Below, in pieces: positions 35,533-46,400 of a DNA stretch of 64,000 nt. The stretch lies in contig NC_081414.1 of NCBI RefSeq assembly GCF_030272615.1, positions 518,947,185 to 519,011,184 of the forward strand. Reading direction: 5' to 3'. Source of the DNA: Cryptomeria japonica. Lineage: Eukaryota > Streptophyta > Pinopsida > Cupressales > Cupressaceae. The translations under genes and the position numbers were made by a program. The notes below the pieces were generated by a model that worked only from the letters and a program-made list of their open reading frames with translations, did no database searches and was not told where the DNA came from. Each line of letters starts with the position of its first letter. Position 1 is the first letter of the stretch.

Positions 35533-36691
35533 TGTCATGTGTGTGAAGTAGGGTACCTACAGCTACAACACAAACACTGAATAGATCATTACAAGCATGG
35601 TTAGCAAATTGAAATCAAATGAAAGATAAACCATGACAAAGCGACCTATCACCTCCTAAGAGATGCGAGTATGGATTTGTTCTCAGATCTGGATAAGCAA
35701 TCCCAGTGACTTGAATACACCAAGATGAAGGATTTGAAATGATATAATATGCAAGCTAGATGAAATTTATTATGATAGATTGATCCAAGAGTCTAATTAA
35801 GCTAATGATATGCATAATTAAACTATGATTATGGTGCAATTAAGCTAGAAAACAGATTGATTAAGCTACATGATTCAACAATTATGCTAGAAAATGATCA
35901 AATTAAACTAGATCTAAGATGCAATTGCCTATAATAACAATACTTAAATGATATGCTAAAAGGGATATGCCTATAGTAACAATGCGTAAAATGATATGAG
36001 ATGGGATCCTTTGTGCTCCAAAATAGGGGATATTTATAGGTTGTCCAAGGCCAGGGGTGAGGTGGTAGGAATCAACGGTTAAGATTGAGTCTAAAGATAT
36101 CAAGGGTCAAATTGGAGGAGGTTGGAGAAGAGGTTGGAGAGAGGGACACTTGTCATCTCTGTGGTGACAAGTGTCAAGGAGCCTTGTTCATAAGAGGGCA
36201 ATTGTCCAAGCGAGGAGACATGTCGCCAAAGTGCCATGTGTCTCAAAGAGATGATATCCAACCCATAGGAGGTTAGGATAAGGAGGTTAGGATGTGCAAG
36301 ATTGAAGAGGGTTAGTTAAACCCAGGGTTAGGTGGAGTGGGTTAGGTTATAGGGTTGTTAGAAGTTAGGAGGTATGTGGGTAATTTGAATTTAAAAATTC
36401 AAATAATAGGAAAAGCCTAATTGACTTTCAACAACTCATAAATTGATTTGTTTTAATTAATTAGGGATTAGAAAGAATGAATTAAACAGGGGGAGAATTT
36501 AATTAATTTGGATTAAGTAATCAAAGGGAACTATTGAAATGAACCAATTAAATAAATCTTTAGATTTATTAATAAGTAGATGAAAGGGATTTAATCAAAT
36601 TTCTAATGAATTCAATTAAATTAGGAAGGGGGATTAATTAAATAATTGTTTATTTAATTAATTATCTTCAGACCATTTTTAGGTGTATACA
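35533..36691 (-). repeat. Gypsy-B 5' LTR
   Basis: About 1159 bp between the primer binding site and a terminal GTGTATACA at 36683-36691. The outer end (gaccatttttagg then a TACA end) matches the style of Gypsy-A and Gypsy-C but is more diverged. At 36268-36372 it contains a cluster of about eight GTTAG words. The inner boundary may be 35533 or 35538. Confidence 0.7.
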
Positions 36692-37261
36692 AGAAGTGAT
36701 GTGGTTGTCTCTGAAGTTGGCACATGATCCAAATACTAAACCTCATCATACTAGTTTCCAAACCCACAGTGCTGAAAATTGGTATGCATGCTTTGTTGCA
36801 AGGAATCATGCATGCTCTCTATGAAAAATGTCTAGATTCATAAGTATCAACATGTAAAGAGATCACAATGCTTGTCATATGAATACATTGTACACCCCCA
36901 TAATGCTCAAGAAGATATGGAAGTGTTCATAACACAACTCATAGAAGTGCTTATAGGCACGACTCATGATACCCCCATGATATATTATTTCGTGACCCCC
37001 TTGTTTTTGGCACTTTATTGAAGGAATGCTTTGTAACCAAACCCAAGAAAAACACATAAATTGACACTTTATAATGAGAGTGCATGAGTGTGCCAGTTGG
37101 ATTCATGGCAAAAAAAAATGCACTTTTACAAAAAAAACAACACTCAATTTTGAGCGGCTGAACAAAAGTTATAAGCAAAACATTTTTTTATTTATTACAA
37201 AATTAATCCTCCAAATAAAAATTCCTAACTTGAGAAAATTTACCAAAAAATATGGAGCGTA
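36692..37261. other. Spacer, no recognisable feature
   Basis: 570 bp outside Gypsy-B. I see no ORF with protein character, no repeat shared with the rest of the window, and no promoter. The target duplication of Gypsy-B cannot be checked because its other end is outside. Confidence 0.5.
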
Positions 37262-37847
37262 TTAATCCCCCTTGGATTGGAAAGAACCACTGGTTGTGTC
37301 TAGGCGTAACGTTGCATGTCTGTGGGCTGGTGGGTACTGCATAGGTGTGCAAGTGCCATCTACGCGGGTAATTGAGACCGTCTGCGGATTCACCTGGACG
37401 CCTCCCTTCGTCGCCTGTATGGGCTGCATGGGCGATTGTGGCAAAGCCTCGACACTTGTGTGTGTGTCCTGCATCGGTTGCCTCCATGTGGGTGCCTCCA
37501 TCCATGGGCACTGTTGACGTTGATCGCGTGGGGCCACGTGCCCATGCATGCTGCTGGACATCACCGTGGCCCATGTTAGGCATGCTATGCACTACTTGAC
37601 CCCTTTGTCGTGGCCTGCAGACTGCCTGTGTAGGCGTCGTGGTGCTGCAGAGGCGAAGAGGTGCAGGGGTGCCTGTGTGGAGAGGCCTCTGTGAGGGTCA
37701 TGGCTAGAGCAGTTGTTCCTCTATGGTGACGCGTCTCGTTGTCCCTTCTTCCAGCACCACCTCCCTTTGTCGCCTTGTAGTCCATCGCCCATCAATACAC
37801 AGGCGTCATTCACGGATTCTGCTCTTGGCTTGAAAAAATCTCTCACT
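37262..37847 (-). other. GC-rich island, possibly internal region of a small copia-like element
   Basis: This 586-bp stretch is clearly richer in G and C than its surroundings, with many CATG, CGTGG and GCCTCC words. Overlapping ORFs exist on both strands (37203-37592, 37585-37785 and others), but none has a domain I recognise, so I do not call a gene. It directly precedes a perfect iMet primer binding site on the minus strand, so it would be the internal region of a minus-strand element, perhaps with captured host sequence. A purine run (AAGGGGGATT on the minus strand, about 37264-37273) sits at its far end. Confidence 0.4.
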
Positions 37848-37859
37848 GCTCTGATACCA
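37848..37859 (-). promoter_or_regulatory. Primer-binding-site-like sequence of an unidentified copia-type element
   Basis: The minus strand reads TGGTATCAGAGC, a perfect iMet match, abutting a TGTACC start at 37860. Confidence 0.65.
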
Positions 37860-38193
37860 TGTACCAAACCCTAGAACAAAAGAAATTAAAATAAGCATAA
37901 GATTACACGAATATGGGCAAAATTGACCAGATGTATTATCCTATGAGCACGTACATATAGGAAGTAGAAAAGACACCCGATCTACATGAAATGGGGATAG
38001 GACTCCTCAAACATGGTGTGGTGGTGGGTTGCCTACCACAAAGGAAGCGTGGGTGTCAAAACTGAGTCGACAACTCTCTAACAACTCCTAACTAGCTTGA
38101 CATCTTGCATGTACAATTGTCAAGTGTAAATGCATGACTAAGTAGGCTTAAGTAAGCCTAGGTGTAATTAAATGAAATAAATATAATAACAAC
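37860..38193 (-). repeat. Possible 5' LTR of the unidentified copia-type element
   Basis: Starts TGTACCAAACCCTAG next to the primer binding site. A possible outer end is AATAACAACA near 38193, which would give about 334 bp, but no second LTR or target duplication was found, so the right boundary is a guess. Confidence 0.4.
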
Positions 38194-40018
38194 ATGTATA
38201 TAATTACACACATATATATAAATGTACACACACCACGATGGCTTCACTAGCTAGACAATATTATATCGCGTGCATTCATATTGGGGTGTTTAATATCCAA
38301 AAAATCGAGAACAATATATTGCCTATCTAGTAAAAATAGGGGGGTTTTAAACTTGGGATATGAAAATACAATGTTTGGTGAAAATAGGGGGGGTTTTAAT
38401 TCAGGTTGTATATTGGAAGGGTGTGATAGAAAAGGAGTTTAGGGGAATTCTTTAGTATGCCATGAACGCACGTGATATAAACCAACTTCGCTAAGTGAAA
38501 CCCCCGTGACACACACACCCATACTACTCGCTCCCCCACCACACAGACACACACATATACAATTGTGCACATAGACACACACATATAGTTATGTATTTAT
38601 TAGTTTCCTAAATTTTATAATTTATACTATAACTATTTATTGATTGTACATTTGTAGAGATTTCTCTAGGGATGCATATGTGTATACATGTTTTTCAACT
38701 AATATATAAATATTCAAATATAATGTGTGGTTTTTATGTTCATAGATGTATAGTTACAAGCTAAATTTTCTTTATTATTTGTCAGACATTTATCTCAATG
38801 GAGAGTGAAGATTGTTGTTGAGATGAAGAAAACATCAAATTCAACGAATGACAATCTCATAAGGGAAAAGGTAATGTGATTGAGGAATACTCAACAAGAC
38901 AAATGTAAATGAAAAAATTCTATGCATACTAGAACTTTGAGAATCTATTACTTGGATACAACAAGATCTCTTGTTTAAAGAAAAATGCTAACAAAGAATT
39001 ACAACATAATAGAGACCATGACAGTAATAGAAAATATTTCTTAGATTCCAAATTTCTAACTCTCAATCTTTTTAACTAACTATTAAAATTCAACTTGATA
39101 CACATTTATACAAATAATCTTTAAATCGATATTAAAAAATATTAATTTAAACATAAACTACATTCTAGTTCATCCTAAAGATCAAAACATATAATAATAA
39201 CATTCATAAAAGCATCTAAATTTAAAACACTTTAAAAATTAATAGAACTCATATTTAGACTGTTCAACACTTCTCAGTGGACTCTTATTTTATTCAATGA
39301 TTAGAAGCTTCGATTCTAGTCCAACGAAGAATTGAATTCTTATATTCATTGACAAAAGTGTTATTATTTTGGACATTACTAAAATATTTACAATAGAAAG
39401 ACCGTGAAGATCCATTCAATGAAGATGAAGACTCATTACTTCAAAAATACCTATTGATGATCAACAAATCCAACTTTTGTCACTAAATGAATATGGCATA
39501 TCATTTTTTCTTTATAAAATAAAAGAAATGGACAAAGTTGGCATTGAAAATCTCTCACATTAGACAATAATCACCGCCCCTAAATATACATAATTTGACT
39601 TGACTTGTTTAAACATTCTATCTGAATTCAAAATCCCAACCAAATTCGGTTGGAATTTCTAAGGTTTTAAAGTAGGAATGCACTCTATTTTTTATTTGTA
39701 TTTGATTTTGAGGTTATTTTAATGAAATGTTTTATTGTTCTTATTTTTATCATCCTGCACTTTTCTTCATGTTTATGTATTTCAAATTTTTATCATATTT
39801 AGACTTTAGGGATGTGATCATTTTCACCTATGTTTTTGGTTAATTCATGTAAAACTATTATATAAATAATAATATACACATTTATTCAATGTGTGTGTGA
39901 GAGTGGCATAGTTTTATAATAAGTTTGATTATTTTTATTGACCATTATTCATTTTCATTTTTTTTCACTTTTACACATGTTTTTGATATTAAAAAAATAG
40001 AGAAAACAAGGGCATTGT
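38194..40018. other. AT-rich spacer with CA microsatellite and a dispersed repeat
   Basis: No gene seen. At 38330-38400 a phrase aaaataggggggtttta occurs twice. At 38505-38585 there is an interrupted CA/AC microsatellite. At 39160-39680 the sequence resembles 56620-57065 (see separate entry). Confidence 0.5.
39160..39680 (+). repeat. Dispersed repeat, copy 1 (copy 2 at 56620-57065)
   Basis: Both copies share an ordered set of phrases: a start around catctaaatttaaa, then atagaa(c/t)tcacatttagac, later aaaatctc, ttagacaat, aaatatac(a/t)taatttgacttga, and ggaatttctaaggtt or a variant. Same orientation, moderately diverged. It is non-coding; the type of element is unknown. Confidence 0.6.
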
Positions 40019-41060
40019 CGATTAAAAACACAACCCAAAGGTGCTAAAAAATAACAGCACATTCACAACAAAATAGTCAACCAAAAAATAGAACCAGAGA
40101 GTCTAAATAGAGTAATAGTAGCGGAATAAGTATCACGAGGGGATAAAACCCTGTAAGTCCAAAATAGCCATAAAATTAAACACCTAAACCTAGGGACCAA
40201 ACTTCCGAATACCATCCTGTTGAAGGACATTGTCCCACTCATTAATGAGAAAATTGAAGAGCTCCTTGCATGAATCCTTGTCTTCATCCTCCTTTCCCAG
40301 GGCCCTATCTTGCAACAAAAAAAGGGTGGTTGTTGAGCTATGCATAATCTGCATGCAAAACTTGTTTATGCTTGTCACCCGCTTGTTGTGAATATCTCAT
40401 TTGTTCTTCATTTCCCTCGTCTTCATTTTTAGGGCTTGAAGCTTCGCATTCACCCCTTGGCTCTCTAACTTATTTCTCAACTCCAGTACTTCCAATTTCA
40501 GGGCTTGCAACTCACCATCCACTATCTGGTTGCTCATCTTAGCATTTTTGTCCACCCTCAAGGTTTGTTTTACTTCCTCAACAATTTGACAACTCCTCTT
40601 CTCCTCTTCCATCACCCCTTTCTTATTCCCAGTCCCTTTCCTCCCCTTGTCTTCTCCCTTCACAATGCTAATCAATCTATCCATTTCCCTCTCATTGTCC
40701 TCCTCATCCACAATGTTCAGTCCTAGCTCTTCTACAGAGTCCACCTTCTCTAGCTTCGTTTCTTGAGAATCCAAATGAGGGCATGTGCCAACCAAAATCC
40801 ATGTGTGTTCACCAGCCCCAACATCCCTAGTCACCATGTCCTCATCCTCAGTCTTCTTATTCCCACCATCACACTCCTCAATGTCCTCTTCAGACTCATT
40901 ATCAGTCTATTTGTTTCCTTTCCTTTCGCCCACATCACAAGAGGCAATCTTGTTCATTCACCTCCTCCCTTCAATCCTAACATTGGGGTCCTCTTTCTCA
41001 TCCTCTTCAAAGCTTGAATTGTCGATGACAATTCATTTCATTTTACTTGAGGATTTTCTC
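40019..41060 (-). pseudogene. Non-LTR (LINE-like) ORF1 tail remnant
   Basis: The longest open stretch is 146 codons (40397-40837, true ATG). It is rich in Glu, Lys and Leu, with a heptad-like C-terminal part (LQALKLEVLELRNKLESQG), so coiled coil is likely. Upstream in neighbouring frames (40838-41060) is another acidic stretch with stops. Downstream on the minus strand comes a short hydrophobic reading and a T-rich tail ending near 40000 in a form resembling the 3' end of the element at 57786-58450. I do not recognise a conserved domain. Reading it as an ORF1 tail without ORF2 is inference; an unrelated pseudogene is possible. Confidence 0.4.
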
Positions 41061-43441
41061 TTACCCTTGGAGCAAGATTATATTCGACATAAATATTTTA
41101 TATGATTGTAAATTTCTATCAACTTAGATTATAATGATGTATTCTCCTATATCTCTGTAAGGTCAATTTTCTTACTACAAGAACCATATGTAGATATGAA
41201 ACCCATTTTGGGACAATATGTGTCACCCACAAGTGTTGCAAGGATTCTATTTTGACTACATTAACAGTAATAATTCAAACATTTTGAAACTACAATTTCT
41301 GCCTATCGTATGTACTACACATATTATGTCTTGATTTCATATGACTCTAACTATCAAATCTAAATCTAAATTTTCCTTTGTGTCATTTTTCATATTGGTT
41401 TGAACATTGATGTATTTGTTTGTGTGTGAGAGATGTTTAAGTGATTATGCTAGATGTAATCTTACATATGATTAAACTACTTTGGATACATGTCCTAGTT
41501 CATTGATATGTGGTATATAGTTAGGTTTTCTTATTATGTACATGTTCAATGATGAGCATTAAACTAGACGCTTCTACAGAGGCATGCGGATTGCTTCTCC
41601 TGTCTATTTACTTGCAAGAATGTACATTCTTTCTCTAGTAGAAAAGTTTTTTAAGTTGAGGTGGATATGAGCTTAGTGCCAAAATTAGTTGTTTTTCATA
41701 TGATAAGACTTCTCGAATCTATTCCACGTATTGTCAATAAGGCAGCTTTTCTCGGCGGTAATCAAGGAAAGAGTTTTGTGTATATGGAGAGCCCACAACA
41801 TTTATGATGGATAGCAGAAAAATAGTTTGAATCCAAACCCATGTAACAATTTCAACGTTGTGCTCAGCAGTACTTTCGAATGGCACTAAAAGTAGGTTGT
41901 GGCTATTTTGGTTCTAAAACGGACTTTCCGTATAACATGATAACAATGTGTTAGTCAATCACAGTCATTTATTAAAAATCAATGGTGTAAAATGTGTGAG
42001 TCAATCTGTACAACCATTTTACAGCCAGAATAGATGCGTGCCTAAAAATATGTGATTTAACATTGAGGCACTGTTCACACCACTTCCATTTTTAACTAAC
42101 TTCTTTTCTTACCTACGCTGCCTATAAAATGTTCTGCAGCCAACCAGTTAAACTTCTATAATAACTTTTAAGTCAAAATTTTTCCATATTCAACTTTTAA
42201 TGTTGAAATTTGCAAAACAAATGCCAATTGCATTTAGTTTGAATCTGTTAATACATAATTTTATATATAAATTAGTACTTGTACCGAAAGAAGGTGTAAG
42301 GATTAGGTTCATAAAAATTTATATATAATTAAATATGTAAATTTATATACAATTAAATATATTAGAAAGTATAATTTTATATGTGCATAATAGATATATT
42401 AATTTAGTTTACAATATTTTATATATAGATTAATATTTTATGTATACAATTTCAAAATACAATCTTATATTTGTTTTAGTTAACAACTTGGTAATTTTAC
42501 ACCAATACTGTAAATGAACTTGTAATGGTTATGTCAATTCTAATATATGTAGGATGTCTTATAATTTTGTAAGTAGCATTAGCTCAATAAAGAACCCAAA
42601 ATTTTTATGAAAGATCTTTAAAAATTGTTTCTTGCATGCTAATCTGGTTTAATATCTTAAAATAAAAGAACTATATTTGAATAATTATTGGACACAAGTG
42701 CTCAATGAAGCATAACTATCACCTATCATTCAAAACTAAATCATTAAGAAGTAATTATTCATTTTCTTTTATGTCTTGAGGTTCGGGTTTTCCTAAGGTT
42801 CACTCGTAGGGGTGGTTATTTTCCTAATATAGTGGTGAATGTTTATCAAGTGCCACATAGCATTTAATATCTTCATCTCAATTTGCATTTGATCACCACA
42901 AGTTTTCTATTGTAGAGTAAAGGAATTAGAGGAAGAAATAAACAAAGATGGGTTTGAATTCTATTCACATGATGTAAACGATTTCTTTGAGCTCTAATGG
43001 TAATAGCCTTATGAAATAAACAAATATGAGTTTAAACTTCATTAACATGTTAAAAGTAACTTCTTTGCACATAGTACATTCTACTATTTAATTTTTTCAA
43101 TTGCAATAAAATTATATTTATACCACTGAATTGACACGTGCCTAATTTATCATAAGAATGGTAGAAATAAAATCTTGAAAATAAGAACATTGTCATATCT
43201 TATGACATAAAAGAAAAAAGAAAAAAAAATAGATGCAAACAGATTTTAAAAAAGATTTCTCTTAACTTTCAACTCGACCAAAAAAAATTGTACATTTTGA
43301 AATAATATAAGATTTCCATAAACATGAAAGAAATAAATGAATAGAAATCCTAATCACATTTACTAATATATGACCTTATTTTCATAAACATGAAAGCAAT
43401 AAATGAATAAAAATCCTGATCACATTTACTAAAGAGCATAT
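41061..43441. other. AT-rich spacer
   Basis: 2.4 kb without a credible ORF. It is strongly AT-rich at 42240-42500. A 66-bp-period tandem pair (43317-43367 and 43383-43433) sits immediately beside the truncated end of Gypsy-C. Confidence 0.55.
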
Positions 43442-46400
43442 TTATTGATTTACAAGTGGTTGAGTATCCTCAAGTGGAGCTTTAGCAAGTTGATCAGCAA
43501 TTACCTGTCCTTTTATGGATTTGTGTTCCACATATTTAATGTCAAACTCTGTAAGGATCATTACCCACTTTGTCAATCGTCCGGTGAGTGTTTCTTTATT
43601 AAGAAGATACTTGAGTGGATCAATTTTGGCCACCAACTTGACTGAATGTGCGAGCATATAGTGCCTCAGTTTCTGTGATGCAAAGACTAATGCCAAGCAT
43701 GCTTTTTCTATTATACTGTAGCTCATTTCATAAGACACCAATGTCCTGCTGATGTAATAAATAGCTCTTTCTTTTTTGTTGTCATCTTGTTGCACCAGAA
43801 GTGCCCCAAGTGATGAATCAATTGTTGATATATATAAGATTAGTGGCTCACCCGGAATAGGTGGCATCAATATCGGTGGATTAGACAGGTACTCTTTTAT
43901 CTACTGAAGATGTTGTTCACACTACTGATCCCAGTTGTATATTATTCCTTTTCTCAATACTTTTGTAAAAGGCTGAGCCTTGTCTGCTAGTTGAGAAATG
44001 AATCTTCTAATGGATTGGAGACGTCCCTGTAGACTTCTCATTTGACTAATGTTCTTTGGAGGTGGCATTTCCATTATAGCTTGGACCTTCTCAGGATCAA
44101 TCTTGATGCCCTTATTTGAAATGATGTAGCCAAGTAGTTTACCAGATGTCACTCTGAATGCACACTTCTTTGGATTTAATCAGAGCTTGAACTTTTCCAT
44201 TTTGTCAAGTATAGGACCTAACTCTTGAATATGCGTTGATCTTTTCATAGTCTTCACTAAGGTGTCATCAACATAATCTTCCATATTCTTATGCATCATG
44301 TCATGAAAGATAGTTGTAACTGCTCTTTGATATGTCGCTCCTGTGTTCTTTAACCCAAATGGCATAACGTTCCAGCAAAAGGTTCCCCATGCACAGGTGA
44401 AAGCTATCTTTTCTTGATCTCCAGGAGTGATTTTAATCTTATCGTAGCCGGAAAATCCATCCATTAGTGAGTACATCTCATACCCAGCTGTCATGCCGAC
44501 TATCATATCAATATTTGGCAATGGAAAGTCATCTTTTGGACATGCTTTATTGAGATCTCTAAAATCTATACAAACTCTGATAGATTTATCTGCCTTCGAC
44601 ACAAGTACTGTGTTGGAAATCCATTTAGCATAATCTATTGCTCTAATAAATCCAGCTTTGAGTAGTTCTTCTAGTTCAGCTTTGACCAATAATGTGACAT
44701 GCGGGTGCATCTTACGGAGTTTTTGTTTAACTGGTTTTACTCCTGGTGTGATTGAGAGATGGTGCATAATGAGATCAAGATCCAAGCCTGGCATATCAGA
44801 GTACGTCCATGCAAAATTTATTTTCTTCTCTAAGAATAGCTGAGTGAAATCCTTCAATTCCTCTGCCGATAGTGATTGAGCTACATGAATAATTTGTGGT
44901 TTCTCTTGATTCCCAATATTCACTGGCTAAGTTGGCTCGATCAATATGGAAGACCGCTCCTGAAAATGACTGGGCAGTATACCAAGTATCTCACCTTCAT
45001 GCACCTCAGAGAGGTTTTCACCTTTAGGTATGTCCTTTATTTTCTCTTTTTTAGATTCTGACACCGCCACTATATGGTTTTCGCCATCAGATCTTTTATT
45101 TTTATTTTTCTTGTTTTTGCGACTAAGATACTTTATATCCTCTTCAGTCATATTTTCACTCCATTCACTGGTGGAAGAGTTAATAGGTTCGATTGCATTG
45201 AGATAATAGGATAATGTATAGTCATTGGCAAAAGTAGGTATATCCATGGATTGATTCTGTAAAGTACAGTTAACCAATTCAGGATGTTTTAAGGATAAAT
45301 TTTGGATAGGTTCAAGAGCGTTCACGGTATTGTTATCACAACTGCCGATCGAAAAGTCAAGTTCCAAAATGATACCTTGCGTAAGTGCCTCGAGACCAAG
45401 AAGAGTCAGATCATTATTATTAAAGTTCACGTTAATATTTAATCGATCTAATCCAATAGACATACTTGTAACGTCGTTTACTACACTGGACTAGATGTCA
45501 TGTTGTGGTTTAACAGCAATAAGACTAGTAGGCAATTTTTCATTGTTTGTATCAGATGATTCAGAATTTGAGAATGAGTGGCTATCATCATGAACAGAAC
45601 TATCATCAAAGTCATCAGAATCATCAGAGTTATCGGATGAAGTTTCTAAGTCTCTTTCAGGTGATTTAGTAAGCATATGTATGGTATCAATACTAACATC
45701 TTTAATGCTACAAATTCCTTCATATTAAAGTTCATTTGTCATTTGTATCTGACACACCTGTTGACATGATCTCATTGTTTCTGTGATTTTTTGTCATCTA
45801 CTCCATTCAGCTTCTTCTGGACTGATAACTGGTTCTTGTTCTATAGCTTCTAACTCTTCTTGTGTACTGATATAACTGATTTGTTCTGTTTTAGGATAAG
45901 GACACATAGATGAGAAGCTTTCTGGTATTGTTCCTTCTTTCAATGCTTGTTCATAATTTGTTTGCTTCTTTTGTCTAATTTCTTGTATTTCCCTCTCTAG
46001 TTTTATGCACATCAGCTCTTGAGTATCATCTATGACACCACTAGATTCTTCTAGAGTTTTTGTGGCGGATGTGTCTAAAAGATAGTCAGGACCCCATTCA
46101 TACTCATTTGAATCAGTCTCTGAATCATCCACTTGTTGCCTGCCAGTATATGTGACTGGAACTTTTAATGGTGCAAACAATTCTCTGATTCTTACCATTT
46201 CATCTCTTATATCCTCAGGAACCTCAACTTCTTGTATTATCGTAGCTGATACCATCGAAGCTTGAGCACTGACTATTTCTTCTTTCTTGACTGTTGATTC
46301 CTCTTTCTCTTTTCTACACTCTTCTTTCGTTTGTTTAGTGTTTGCTTCATGTAATGTTAAAGGCAATATCTTTTTCAAGCCTTTAGACTTAGAAACATGC

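Larger units (their letters stand above)
17255..36691 (-). mobile_element. Gypsy-B: outer host Ty3/gypsy (Tat-like) element, internally deleted
   Basis: Pieces of one minus-strand element lie at 17255-17316, 24109-25305 and 31323-36691, separated by Copia-1 and Copia-2. Order on the minus strand: 5' LTR 35533-36691, leader, protease remnant, an archaeal-type second RNase H, integrase, then interruption by Gypsy-A at 17254. The retrotransposon gag domain and most of RT and the first RNase H are missing, so it was internally deleted before or after insertion. Excising Copia-1 with one copy of its target duplication lets the integrase reading frame run from 24470 into 17255-17316, which confirms the pieces belong together. 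Confidence 0.8.

Noticed and set aside
37203-37785. Several ORFs on both strands in the GC-rich island
   Set aside because: They overlap one another on opposite strands, as expected when stop codons are rare in GC-rich DNA. No domain is recognisable, and composition is His/Pro/Thr-rich and repetitive.
38396-38584. 62-codon Cys/Val-rich minus-strand ORF
   Set aside because: It is a translation of the CA/TG microsatellite.
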